Shown piece after piece: positions 1-8,972 of a stretch of 64,000 nt of DNA. The notes below the pieces were generated by a model that did not search any database, was not told where the DNA came from, and saw only the letters and a program-made list of their open reading frames with translations. The stretch's first letter is position 1; every line of letters starts with the position of its first letter. Position numbers and translations under genes: made by a program. The DNA comes from Vigna angularis (Eukaryota; Streptophyta; Magnoliopsida; Fabales; Fabaceae), in the NCBI RefSeq assembly GCF_016808095.1, contig NC_068973.1, positions 28,886,077 to 28,950,076 on the forward strand, written 5' to 3'.

Positions 1-182
1 TTTGCTAACTTACCCAGATAACTCCTAAACCTATTAGCATTTGGCCCTGATGCCTGACCTGATTTGGGGTCAATGTCAACATGTTTCCTCTGCCCATCCA
101 CGCGTCCGGATGTCACATCTATCAATCGTGTAACGCCTCGACCACGTCTGGTCTGTCCCGATCCTGAGTCTGAGGCCGACAT
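1..182 (-). CDS. Start of the second CACTA ORF (Ptta/En/Spm plant transposase type), partial
   Basis: On the minus strand an open frame starts at the ATG at 182 and runs off the left edge (about 60 codons). It begins MSASDSGSGQTRRGRG and continues with a segment like VDIDPKSGQASGPNANRF, which resembles the N-terminal region of the second protein of plant CACTA elements (Transposase_24/Ptta family). A TTTTTCAG just before the ATG could be a splice acceptor. It lies downstream of the transposase in the same orientation, as expected for a CACTA element. The fragment is too short to say whether the whole ORF is intact, and the family assignment is from memory of family patterns. Confidence 0.5.
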   Translation of the reverse strand, partial: MSASDSGSGQTRRGRGVTRLIDVTSGRVDGQRKHVDIDPKSGQASGPNANRFRSYLGKLA

Positions 183-255
183 ACCTGAAAAATTATACAA
201 GGTTAGTAATAATTCAATTATGATGAACATACATATAAAGTCAATACAAAAAATA

Positions 256-2954
256 TCACAACCTATTAAGATATTGTTTTTTCCCAAATCCCTTCATTGT
301 GATCACTACGAATTGTCTGGATGACATCGGCAACGTCATCAACTGGGTCTTCAATGGTTCTAAATGCAACATATGTTGTCTCAAGTATATCAAGAGAATC
401 ATCATCATCATGTCCATGCATATTTTCCTTCTAAACCCACTGACCATTTTTTATTCGCTGGATCATTTATGTAGAATATTTGTCTTGCTTGACTAGCCAT
501 GATAAATGGTTCATCAGTGTAATTCATCTTGTTCAAGTCTACCAATGTGAAACCAAAGTCATCTGTCATGACACCAGAATTTATATAAACTCATTTACAC
601 TTGAAAACTGAGACTCTAAAAGTGACATAATCAACTTCTCATATTTCTTGTATTATTCCAAAATAACTCATGGATGCTGTGATTGGATTTTTGTCTTTAG
701 AACTAACAATGTGCACAGCCTCAGCTTGTAGTGTGACGCCACTATTTTGAACTCTACTTTTGTCATCTTCTACCTTTGTCTGAAAAGAAATATTGTTTAT
801 ATAGTACCCACCATATGTAATGACATCTATGTTCGGCCCACGAGATAACCTCAATAAACTTTCAGAAACATGTGGAGTCGCATAAATCTTTTTCTTAAAC
901 CATTGTAAGAAGGTTTTCACATGTTCATTAAGATGTCATTTTTCACTCATTCTTGGGTTTGCTGCCTTTATTTCATTAACGTGGTCAGAAATGTAAGGAA
1001 TTACATCAATAATGTTGTTTAAGATGTACAAATGAGCTTGGTAAACTTCTTTTCGGCTAACACTTTGAATTCTCACACCTCGAACACCCTTACCTTCACA
1101 TTTTCCTTCATGTCTGCTCTTAGGAAGACCCACGGGTTCACAAGATGGCATATAACTTGAACAAAATTCAATGGCTTCTTCTGTAACGTATCGCTCTATG
1201 ATTGAAGCTTCTGGTCTATATTGATTCCTAACATATCTCTTTAAGGTCTTCATGTATCTTTCAACTGGGTACATCCAACTTAAGAAGACTGACCCACATA
1301 TTCGAATTTCTTTGACTAGATGAACAATCAAATGTACCATGATATCAAAAAAAGAAGGTGGAAAATACATCTCCAATTGACATAGTAGTCTTATTCCTTC
1401 ATTTTCCAATTCATCTAAATCTCGAGGGTCAACAACTTTCTTACAAATGGCATTAAAGAACAAACTCAGACGTGTCAGAATACCCCTAACAGAAGGAGGT
1501 AATATGCCTCGAATAACAATAGGTAACAATTGTTGCATCAATACATGACAATCGTGAGCCTTTAAACCAACTAACTTTAACTCTTGCATAGAAACAAGGT
1601 TACTAATATTTGAAGAATAACCTTGTGGAACCTTCACACTTCTTAAACAGTTACAAAAACTTTGTTTTTCTTTTTTATAAAGTGTGTGACAGGCTGGGGG
1701 CAGATAGGTGCGTCTTCCTATTATCTGTGGATGTAACTCAGATCGGATTCCCATGTCAGCCAAATCTTGTCGTGCTTTTATTCCGTCTTTGCTCTTCCCT
1801 TTGATGTTTAATAAAGTTTCGATGACACTGTCACAAACATTTTTTTCAATGTGCATCACATCAATACAATGTCTAACATCAAGTTGACACCAATATGGAA
1901 GCTTAAAAAATATTGATCGTTTCTTCCAAATGTTTTTTGCAAAGGTACTTTTATGATGTTTTCCAAACATAATGTCAATGTTTTTGACTTCTTTGTACAC
2001 CTGTTCACCATTCCGGGGTCTGCACACAACCTCATCCTCATCACTTCCATTAAATGCTTTTTTCAATCTACGATAAGGATGATTACGAGGAAGGATGATT
2101 ACGAGGAAGGAATTTTCGATGTCTTGTATATACCGTCTTCTAACCATGCTTCAATTGAAGGTAACTAGTGTTTTCTTCACATATGGGACATGCAAAATGA
2201 CCTTTAACACTATAACCGCTCAAGTTTCCATATGCTGGGAAATCATTTATAGTGCAAAACAACATTGCACGCAAACGAAACTGTTCCTCAACATGTGAAT
2301 CAAACACGTCGACCCCTTCTTCCCACAACAATTTCAAATCATCAATTAAAGGTTTTAAGTAAACATCAATGTCATTTCCAAGTTGTCTAGGACCCAATAT
2401 CATCATGGACAACACCACATATTTTCTCTTCATGCACAACAAAGGAGAAAGATTGTAAATCATCAACATAACTGGCCATGAACTGTGTTTGCTACTTAAG
2501 TTTCCATAAGGATTCATACCATCAGTTGCAAGTGCAAGTCTTAAGTTTCTTGGATCTGCACCAAATTCTGGAAATTTTTCATCAATCTTTTTCCATTGTG
2601 GTGAATCAGTAGGGTGTCGAAGAAGATTATCGCACTTTCTTTCGTCAAAGTGTCATTTAAGGTTCTTTGCATCTTCTTTAACAGAGAACATACGTTTGAA
2701 CCTAGGTATTATAGGCAAATACCACATCACCTTAGCAGGTGCACCATCATTACCTTCGTTAGCAATGTTTCTGTCAGATTTCTTTTTAAAACGGAATAAA
2801 CCACATGTTGGACAATACTTTAGCGAAGCAAACTCCTTTGTGTACAAAACACAATCATTAGGACAAGCATGTATCTTTTGATATTCAAGACCCATTGGAC
2901 ATAAAAAAAAATTTGCCTCATAATTACGAATAGGTAGAGTATTATTTTCTGGAA
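256..2954 (-). pseudogene. CACTA TNP2-like transposase, 3' portion (Transposase_21, DUF4218, DUF4216), broken
   Basis: This continues the transposase frame beyond the retrotransposon. In order: a zinc-ribbon-like segment (CPMG...CPNDC...CPTCG, about 2800-2900), the Transposase_21/TNP2 core (about 1950-2655; motifs DGMNPYGNLSSKHSSWPV and LLWEEGVDVFD), a DUF4218-type region (about 1000-1750; SWMYPVERYMKTLKRYVRN) and a DUF4216-type region (about 400-930). In-frame TGA stops lie at 2653-2655, 936-938, 639-641 and 591-593, and a TAG at about 2140. A 16-bp tandem duplication at 2077-2108 shifts the frame. A further frame change near 430 precedes an acidic C-terminus ending near 260. The rest of the frame is well conserved, so inactivation is fairly recent. 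The gene is certainly non-functional as read. Confidence 0.85.
2077..2108. repeat. 16-bp tandem duplication causing a frameshift in the transposase
   Basis: The 16-mer GGATGATTACGAGGAA occurs twice head to tail (2077-2092 and 2093-2108). On the coding strand it duplicates the codons for LPRNHP. Because 16 is not a multiple of three, the second copy moves the transposase into another frame, and the protein similarity continues there (PYRRLKKAFNG). Confidence 0.9.
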
Positions 2955-2959
2955 GCATC
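2955..2959. other. Target-site duplication GCATC, left copy
   Basis: GCATC directly precedes the left LTR and recurs at 11800-11804 directly after the right LTR. The duplication lies inside a Met-Leu codon pair of the CACTA transposase, and the transposase frame resumes without loss on the other side. Confidence 0.93.
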
Positions 2960-4051
2960 TGTCAGAGCGGCTGCAGCGGAATGGTTAGCGTGGGATAACA
3001 AACCAAGAGGGGGGGTGAATTGGTTCTTACTAAAATCGTGTGCCTTAAAAATTTCTACTCAATTAAACTTACTTAGCAAATAATAAAGACTATAAAATAG
3101 AGTAAGGTTGAGAGAAATTTGCACAGTTGATTTTATCCTGGTTCGGATCTTACCAATCCTACGTCCAGTCGCTTATCTCAAAAACAAGATAAACACTTCA
3201 CTAATCACAAAACTATTACAAACTACAATCACACAGATACAATTTGTAAAAGTTTAGAAAACACCTCTCTTGAAGCCACAAGAGATGAAACAACACCTCC
3301 TTTGAATCTTCACAAAGGATGAAACACTTCCTCCGAATACTTCACGAAGGATGAATTCCTCTTCCAAACACTTCCTTAGATGCACCAAGGATGAACCAGC
3401 TATTCCTCTATCACCGTAGCAGTATTTCACCAACTCTACAGACAGAGTTTCCTTAGCTGAGCAAGAGTACACAATTCTCAAGAGTTTCAGAGTATTTGAG
3501 CACAAGGGAAGAGTTAGAGTTGAGAGAAAATGAGAGTCTATTTATAGACTCATCCAAAGGCTCCTCCATTTTCGCTTTTAGACTTTCTGACTGTGTTAAT
3601 CGATTAGCTACAGTGGTTAATCGATTAACAACCCAACGGATACTTCAACGGCTCTAAAAACGGCTAGTTTTTCAAACGTTCACCTTGTTAATCGATTAAC
3701 AGCCCTTGTTAATCGATTAACGCTAATCGATTAACACCTTCTGTTAATCGATTAGCACTGCACTGCTGGGCTTCTTCATGGCGCACTGGAACAATCGATT
3801 AACAGCCCTTGTTAATCGATTAACGCTAATCGATTAGCACCTCTTGTTAATCGATTAGCACTGCACAGAATTTTGCTTATGGCTTATTTTTACATCACTT
3901 TTGAATGCATACATAAAACTACTAATTTTCCTATGTTCATACAATTATTACAAAAGATTACAAGTCTTCAAAGATCATTCTTCATGAGTCTTGTTTGTTC
4001 TTGACTTGAGTTGGACATCATCAAAACTTCATCTTCATCAATTTGCTAACA
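2960..4051 (-). repeat. 3' LTR of the Sirevirus-like element
   Basis: The 1092-bp LTR runs from TGTCAGAGCGG to TTTGCTAACA on the plus strand. It has a TATAAATA box on the minus strand at 3539-3546, four degenerate repeats of about 32 bp around the motif AAGGATGAA (3270-3400), and a cluster of ten ATCGATTA palindrome cores (3597-3862). An 83-codon open frame at 3254-3505 is probably chance. Confidence 0.93.
3597..3862. repeat. Cluster of GTTAATCGATTAAC palindromes in the LTR
   Basis: About ten copies of a perfect or near-perfect 14-bp palindrome, GTTAATCGATTAAC (variants end in AGC), occur within some 270 bp. Some are paired as a direct GTTAATCGATTAACGCTAATC run. The same cluster is present in the other LTR (about 11345-11610), and four more copies lie upstream of the third ORF (5720-5793). 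Comparable LTR palindromes are known in other Sireviruses; their function is unknown. Confidence 0.9.
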
Positions 4052-4262
4052 ATCTCCCCCTTTTTGATGATGATCAAAACTTTCTTGATTTAAAGCTTTT
4101 GGTAATAATCTGTATTTGAAACACAACTTAAGGAAGAAATAATTGTTAGGGTACTTAGAAATAAGTTTAAGGCTTTAAATATTTCTCCCCCTTTTTGATC
4201 ATTATTAAAAAGTGATGAATAAGTGCTCCCCCTAATTTGATTAGAAATTATACTCCCCCTTA
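4052..4262 (-). promoter_or_regulatory. Polypurine tract next to the 3' LTR, with three further tract copies
   Basis: Directly beside the left LTR the plus strand reads ATCTCCCCCTTTTT (4052-4065), i.e. AAAAAGGGGGAGAT on the coding strand, the usual primer for plus-strand DNA synthesis. Similar tracts recur at about 4186-4200, 4225-4235 and 4252-4262. Multiple polypurine tracts before the 3' LTR are a described Sirevirus hallmark. Confidence 0.8.
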
Positions 4263-4386
4263 ATAAAAGCATGTATGCATAGAAAGAATAAGAAAAGACA
4301 ACATACATTTTATTGAATATTAAGAAGCAAGCATACAAGGAAATATAAAGGGCACACACTAATAAAAGCATAGAAACATAAATTTC

Positions 4387-5517
4387 CTAGGGCTCATCAT
4401 CGCTATCGGGTACATAGAGTTTTGCCAGTTTTTCATCAATCGCCTTAAGATGATTATCAATTGCATCATATCTAAGAGCATGATAAGCCATCATATCATC
4501 CATCCGTGATTGCTGCATAGAAGCCATATCTGCAATTTGTCTAGATATACTCTCTAGACTATATTCTTGGGGAGGATGGGATGGTCCAGCAACATTGGTT
4601 GGATGAGGCATAGGTATATCTTCATCTTCTTCAGCTGATGCATCATCTTCTGGTGCAATATCATCTTCAGCACGGACAAACATATTTCCTTGGCGTATAA
4701 ATCCCATTTGATGCAAAGCTGATTCCTCAATTTCATGACTTCTTAAGACGGATAGATGTTTCTCTCCGGTGACATCAACTCCTTTATACACACATATTAA
4801 GGAAATAAGGAGGGGATATGGAAGATGACTTCTATCATACCTCTTTGCCCGGACAATAGTGTCGGAGATAAGATCCACCCAATTGATTTTGATATTTTGA
4901 GTAATGGCAGACATGATCATGAGATCAATTTCAAAGCATTGGGCTAGGTTTGAGCCTCTTGGACACAACAACCATACAATAAGATAATGAAGAACCCTTT
5001 CCTCCATTCTAAGATTTCCTACAAGAAGATATCGCCTATTTGGTAGAGGTTGTTGAGGGTTGCGCATGAAAGAACGATATGCCAAAATTTTGTTAAAATC
5101 ACCAAAGTCATTTGGCACATGCATGGTATTTTCTAAGATGGGAAGATGAGCAACATTGGTCCAAATGTCATTATCCAGAATGATATCTATCCCTTTTACA
5201 CGAGTGTAAATAATACCATTTTGGGATTTTAGATTGTAGTAGAATACTCTTACCAAATCTGGATAGTAATCCCCTTGTAGTTGCAGGAGATGCTGGACAC
5301 CTTGCTCAATCAATTGCTGAGAAAATTGAAATTGATGTGTGGTAAACCAATTGAGATCTACAAATTTTTGACGAAGAATCTTGCGTTCTTTCCACATTTG
5401 TAGATATTCTTCATGCTTTCCATCATCGGAAATCCACCCTTGAATGTTCGGACCATGTGCAATAGGTGTGCTTTCCGATCCATAGCTTCTTCTTCTTCTT
5501 CTTGATGGTTCAGCCAT
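4387..5517 (-). CDS. Third ORF of the Sirevirus-like element, plant transposon-protein-like domain, 376 aa
   Basis: A complete frame in the position where some Sireviruses carry an env-like gene, on the same strand as pol and before the polypurine tracts. The N-terminus is basic (residues 1-15, RRRRR). The middle part (about 80-260, including VRVFYYNL, ITQNIKINWVDLISDTI and LPYPLLISLICVYKGVD) resembles the 'putative plant transposon protein' domain found in plant repeats. An acidic stretch follows (about 285-305), then a probable C-terminal coiled coil (about 325-370). I see no signal peptide or membrane segment, so it is unlikely to be an envelope protein. Its role is unknown; an RNA- or particle-binding accessory protein is possible. 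The start is the first ATG after the palindrome cluster. Confidence 0.8.
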   Translation of the reverse strand: MAEPSRRRRRSYGSESTPIAHGPNIQGWISDDGKHEEYLQMWKERKILRQKFVDLNWFTTHQFQFSQQLIEQGVQHLLQLQGDYYPDLVRVFYYNLKSQNGIIYTRVKGIDIILDNDIWTNVAHLPILENTMHVPNDFGDFNKILAYRSFMRNPQQPLPNRRYLLVGNLRMEERVLHYLIVWLLCPRGSNLAQCFEIDLMIMSAITQNIKINWVDLISDTIVRAKRYDRSHLPYPLLISLICVYKGVDVTGEKHLSVLRSHEIEESALHQMGFIRQGNMFVRAEDDIAPEDDASAEEDEDIPMPHPTNVAGPSHPPQEYSLESISRQIADMASMQQSRMDDMMAYHALRYDAIDNHLKAIDEKLAKLYVPDSDDEP

Positions 5518-5719
5518 GAGAGCAAGAGATTTGAATTTTGAGAGAAGAAATGAAGTGATTTTGAGTTGTAGAGGGATGGGTAAAGTGAGTGGGTAAAAAT
5601 GAGGGATGGTATGGGTTTAAATAGGCTAAAAAATGACCCCCCAACGTTCAAATTCAAAAAGTTACCGTTTATAGCCGTTTATAACGGCTAGATTCTGCAG
5701 AATTTACTGCAGGTTACCG

Positions 5720-5793
5720 TTGTTAATCGATTAACAGGGTGTGTTAATCGATTAACGTTAATCGATTAACAGGACGTGTTAATCGATTAACAG
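5720..5793. repeat. Four GTTAATCGATTAAC palindromes between pol and the third ORF
   Basis: Four copies of the 14-bp palindrome found in the LTRs lie in 74 bp between the end of pol and the start of the third ORF. This would be the leader region if the third ORF has its own transcript or is spliced. No function can be assigned from sequence. Confidence 0.88.
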
Positions 5794-5837
5794 ACGCTGA
5801 TTTCCGAAAATCAGCAAATTGTTCTGCTTTTCAATTT

Positions 5838-8800
5838 TTAACATGTTTTTAATATCCCTAGGTCTCTTCTAAGCTCATAGAATCTATCTTTAGGCAATGC
5901 TTTGGTGAAAATATCAGCTAATTGGTGTTGGGTATCAATATACTCTATTTCACAATCTCCTTTTTGCACATGATCTCTAAGAAAGTGATGCCTAATCTCA
6001 ATGTGCTTGGTTCTAGAGTGCATTATGGGATTCTTTGTAAGGTTTATTGCACTTGTATTATCACACTTAAGTGGTATATGATCTAAGTGAATGTCATAAT
6101 CTTCTAATTGCTGTTTCATCCATAAGATTTGTGCACAGCAATTTCCCGCAGCAATATATTCAGCCTCAGTGGTAGATAAGGCTACACAGGCTTGTTTCTT
6201 AGAATGCCAAGAAACTAAGGAGCTACCTAGAAGATGACATGTTCCACTAGTGCTTTTTCTATCTATCTTACAACCTCCATAATCAGCATCTGAAAATCCT
6301 ACAAGACTAGGTTCCGTTCCAGATGGATACCATAAACCAAATGATGCAGTTCCCTTAAGATATTTCAATATTCTTTTAACTGCAGTAAGGTGAGATTCTC
6401 TAGGACTAGATTGATACCTAGCGCACACACAAACACTTTGCATAATATCTGGTCGACTAGTAGTGAGATATAGCAAAGAACCTATCATACATCTATATTT
6501 AGTTTGATTTACCTCTTTACCTGACTCATCTTTGTCAAGATAGCAAGAAGTTCCCATAGGAGTAGATGCTTCCTTTGCTTTGTCCATTTCAAACTTCTTA
6601 AGAATTTCTCTACAATATTTAGTTTGAGAAATGAACGTACCTTCTTTCATTTGCTTAATTTGAAGGCCAAGGAAGAATGTTAATTCTCCCATCATAGACA
6701 TTTCAAATTCACCTTGCATAGTCTTAGAAAATTCCTCACAAAGAGATTTATTAGTTGATCCAAAAATAATATCATCAACATATACTTGAATAATCAAAAT
6801 ATGTTTTCCGACTCTCTTAATAAACAAAGTGGAATCAACTTTTCCTCTATTGAAATCATTTTCTAAAAGAAAATTACTAAGTCTTTCATACCAAGATCTA
6901 GGTGCTTGTTTTAAACCATAAAGTGCTTTCTTTAATTTATAGATGTGATTTGGAAATTTAAAATCTTCAAAACCGGGTGGTTGTTCAACATACACATCTT
7001 CTTTTATAAAACCATTTAGAAATGCACTTTTAACATCCATTTGAAATAATTTAAATTTCATTATAGATGCATAAGCAAGAAGTAGGCGTATTGCCTCTAA
7101 CCTGGCAACTGGAGCATATGTCTCATCATAATCTATACCTTCTTCTTGACTATATCCTTGAGCCACAAGCCTAGCTTTATTCTTGGTGATGTTTCCATCT
7201 TCATCCAGTTTGTTTCTAAATACCCATTTTGTTCCAATTACTTGATGAGTATCTTCTCTAGGAATCAATTCCCAAACTTGATTTCTTTCAAACTGGTTGA
7301 GTTCTTCTTGCATTGCTATACACCATTGTTCATCTTGAAGAGCTTCCTTAATGTTCTTAGGTTCAATCTGCGACATAAAAGCTACATTCATACAAAAATT
7401 AACTAAATTTCTTCTAGTGTTTACCCCTTTTGATATGTCGCCAATGATGTTGTCCAATGATAATCCTCTAGGTTGTTGCCATATTTTGTTTAGATCTTCA
7501 TCATCTTGAGGATTATTCATTTTCTCTTCATTGGTTGTCTTTTGCAAGTCTTCATTTTCACCTGCATCTGATTCATCTGACTCAAGAGGTTTTACCTCAA
7601 GGTCCACAATTTCATCAAAGACAACATGCACAGATTCTTCTATTTCAAGTGTTTTCCGATTAAAAACTCTATAAGCTTTACTAGTTAGAGAATATCCTAG
7701 AAAAATAGCTTCATCGGATTTGGAATCAAATTTTCCTAAATTTTGTTTTCCATTATTTAAGACAAAACATTTGCATCCAAAAATTCTTAAATGTGAAACA
7801 TTTGGTTTTCTACTTTTAAAAAGTTCATAAGGAGTACATTTCAAAATAGGCCTAATAAGCATTCTATTTAATACATAACATGCAGTACTCACAGCATCAG
7901 CCCAAAATTGTTTAGGAACACTATATTCATTTAACATAGTTCTAGCAAGTTCCTCTAAGGATCTATTCTTTCTTTCTACAACTCCATTTTGTTGAGGAGT
8001 TCTAGGTGCAGAAAAATTATGAGAAATGCCATATTCTTCACAAAAAGTTTCAAAAGATTCATTTTGAAATTCACCTCCATGGTCACTTCTAATAGCCTTT
8101 ATTTTCAAGTCCTTTTCATTTTGAACTAAATTTGCAAACTTTTTAAATTCTTTGAAAGCTTCACTTTTAAGAGTAAGAAAGAAAGTCCAAGTATATCTTG
8201 AATAATCATCCACAATAACTAAAGCATAATAATTTCCTCCAAAACTTTTTATCCTAGAGGGACCAAATAAATCCATGTGCAAAAGTTCTAAGGGTTTTAA
8301 ACTAGAAACAACATTTTTCGAATGGAAAGATGATTTCACTTGTTTTCCCTTTTGACATGCATCACACAATTTATTTTTCACATATTTTAGTTTTGGTAGA
8401 CCAATTACTAAGTCTTTAGAAATGAGTTTATTCAATTGTTGCATATGAATATGTGCAGCTCTTTTATGCCATAACCATGGATTTTCTTCTTTTACTACTA
8501 AACATGAAATATTCCTATTTGATGCATTTTCTAAATCAATCAAATAAATATTGTTATGCCTAATTCCTTTCAAAGCAATTTCAGAAGAATCATTTTTATA
8601 AATAGTGCAAGAATTTTGTTCGAAGGTTACCTTGAATCCTTTATCGCATAATTGACTAATGCTAATTAAGTTATGCTTTAATCCTTCCACATATAGCACG
8701 TCTTTGATCATCAAGGTATCTTCACTTCCAATATCTCCAATTCCAAGGATTTTTCCTTTGTTGTTATCACCATAGGTGACAAAGCCTCGTTCCTTTTTCC

Positions 8801-8867
8801 GGAAGCTTGTAAATTTCTTTTTATCTCCGGTCATGTGTTTTGAACATCCACTGTCAAGACACCACAT
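5838..8867 (-). CDS. pol: Ty1/copia pol polyprotein (protease, integrase, reverse transcriptase, RNase H)
   Basis: An uninterrupted 1009-codon frame. The aspartic protease signature [10 protein letters not shown] is at residues 5-14. The GAG-pre-integrase zinc motif is near 134-171 (H...H...CDAC). The integrase core triad fits D199, D262 and E298 (VVERK). Reverse transcriptase spans about 515-770, with [10 protein letters not shown] (D611) and YVDD at 696-699. RNase H follows at about 835-990, with SDADYGG, STTEAEY and the C-terminal [12 protein letters not shown]. Its enzymes would process, reverse transcribe and integrate the element. It is in the same frame as gag, but about 35 codons with several stops separate them, so the first ATG here lies just inside the protease; the real start or recoding route is uncertain. 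No inactivating change is visible. Confidence 0.93.
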   Translation of the reverse strand: MWCLDSGCSKHMTGDKKKFTSFRKKERGFVTYGDNNKGKILGIGDIGSEDTLMIKDVLYVEGLKHNLISISQLCDKGFKVTFEQNSCTIYKNDSSEIALKGIRHNNIYLIDLENASNRNISCLVVKEENPWLWHKRAAHIHMQQLNKLISKDLVIGLPKLKYVKNKLCDACQKGKQVKSSFHSKNVVSSLKPLELLHMDLFGPSRIKSFGGNYYALVIVDDYSRYTWTFFLTLKSEAFKEFKKFANLVQNEKDLKIKAIRSDHGGEFQNESFETFCEEYGISHNFSAPRTPQQNGVVERKNRSLEELARTMLNEYSVPKQFWADAVSTACYVLNRMLIRPILKCTPYELFKSRKPNVSHLRIFGCKCFVLNNGKQNLGKFDSKSDEAIFLGYSLTSKAYRVFNRKTLEIEESVHVVFDEIVDLEVKPLESDESDAGENEDLQKTTNEEKMNNPQDDEDLNKIWQQPRGLSLDNIIGDISKGVNTRRNLVNFCMNVAFMSQIEPKNIKEALQDEQWCIAMQEELNQFERNQVWELIPREDTHQVIGTKWVFRNKLDEDGNITKNKARLVAQGYSQEEGIDYDETYAPVARLEAIRLLLAYASIMKFKLFQMDVKSAFLNGFIKEDVYVEQPPGFEDFKFPNHIYKLKKALYGLKQAPRSWYERLSNFLLENDFNRGKVDSTLFIKRVGKHILIIQVYVDDIIFGSTNKSLCEEFSKTMQGEFEMSMMGELTFFLGLQIKQMKEGTFISQTKYCREILKKFEMDKAKEASTPMGTSCYLDKDESGKEVNQTKYRCMIGSLLYLTTSRPDIMQSVCVCARYQSSPRESHLTAVKRILKYLKGTASFGLWYPSGTEPSLVGFSDADYGGCKIDRKSTSGTCHLLGSSLVSWHSKKQACVALSTTEAEYIAAGNCCAQILWMKQQLEDYDIHLDHIPLKCDNTSAINLTKNPIMHSRTKHIEIRHHFLRDHVQKGDCEIEYIDTQHQLADIFTKALPKDRFYELRRDLGILKTC

Positions 8868-8972
8868 ATACTTCCTTGGTTTTGATAATTCCTACAACAT
8901 AAAAAGAACAAGCTATTTAGGTACCCAACTACTTTGTATGGGTCCTTTGGGTTAGATTTAAAAAGATTAAAA

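Noticed and set aside
3254..3505. 83-codon minus-strand frame in the left LTR, repeated at 11002-11253
   Set aside because: Present only because the LTR is duplicated; no domain, overlaps degenerate repeats. Treated as chance.
3597..3862. CRISPR array
   Set aside because: The repeats are palindromes of 14 bp with irregular short spacing within a plant LTR; no array architecture.
7146..7406. Plus-strand frame inside pol, and others at 9105-9287 and 9880-10209
   Set aside because: Antisense to strongly conserved pol and gag coding sequence, no own signals.
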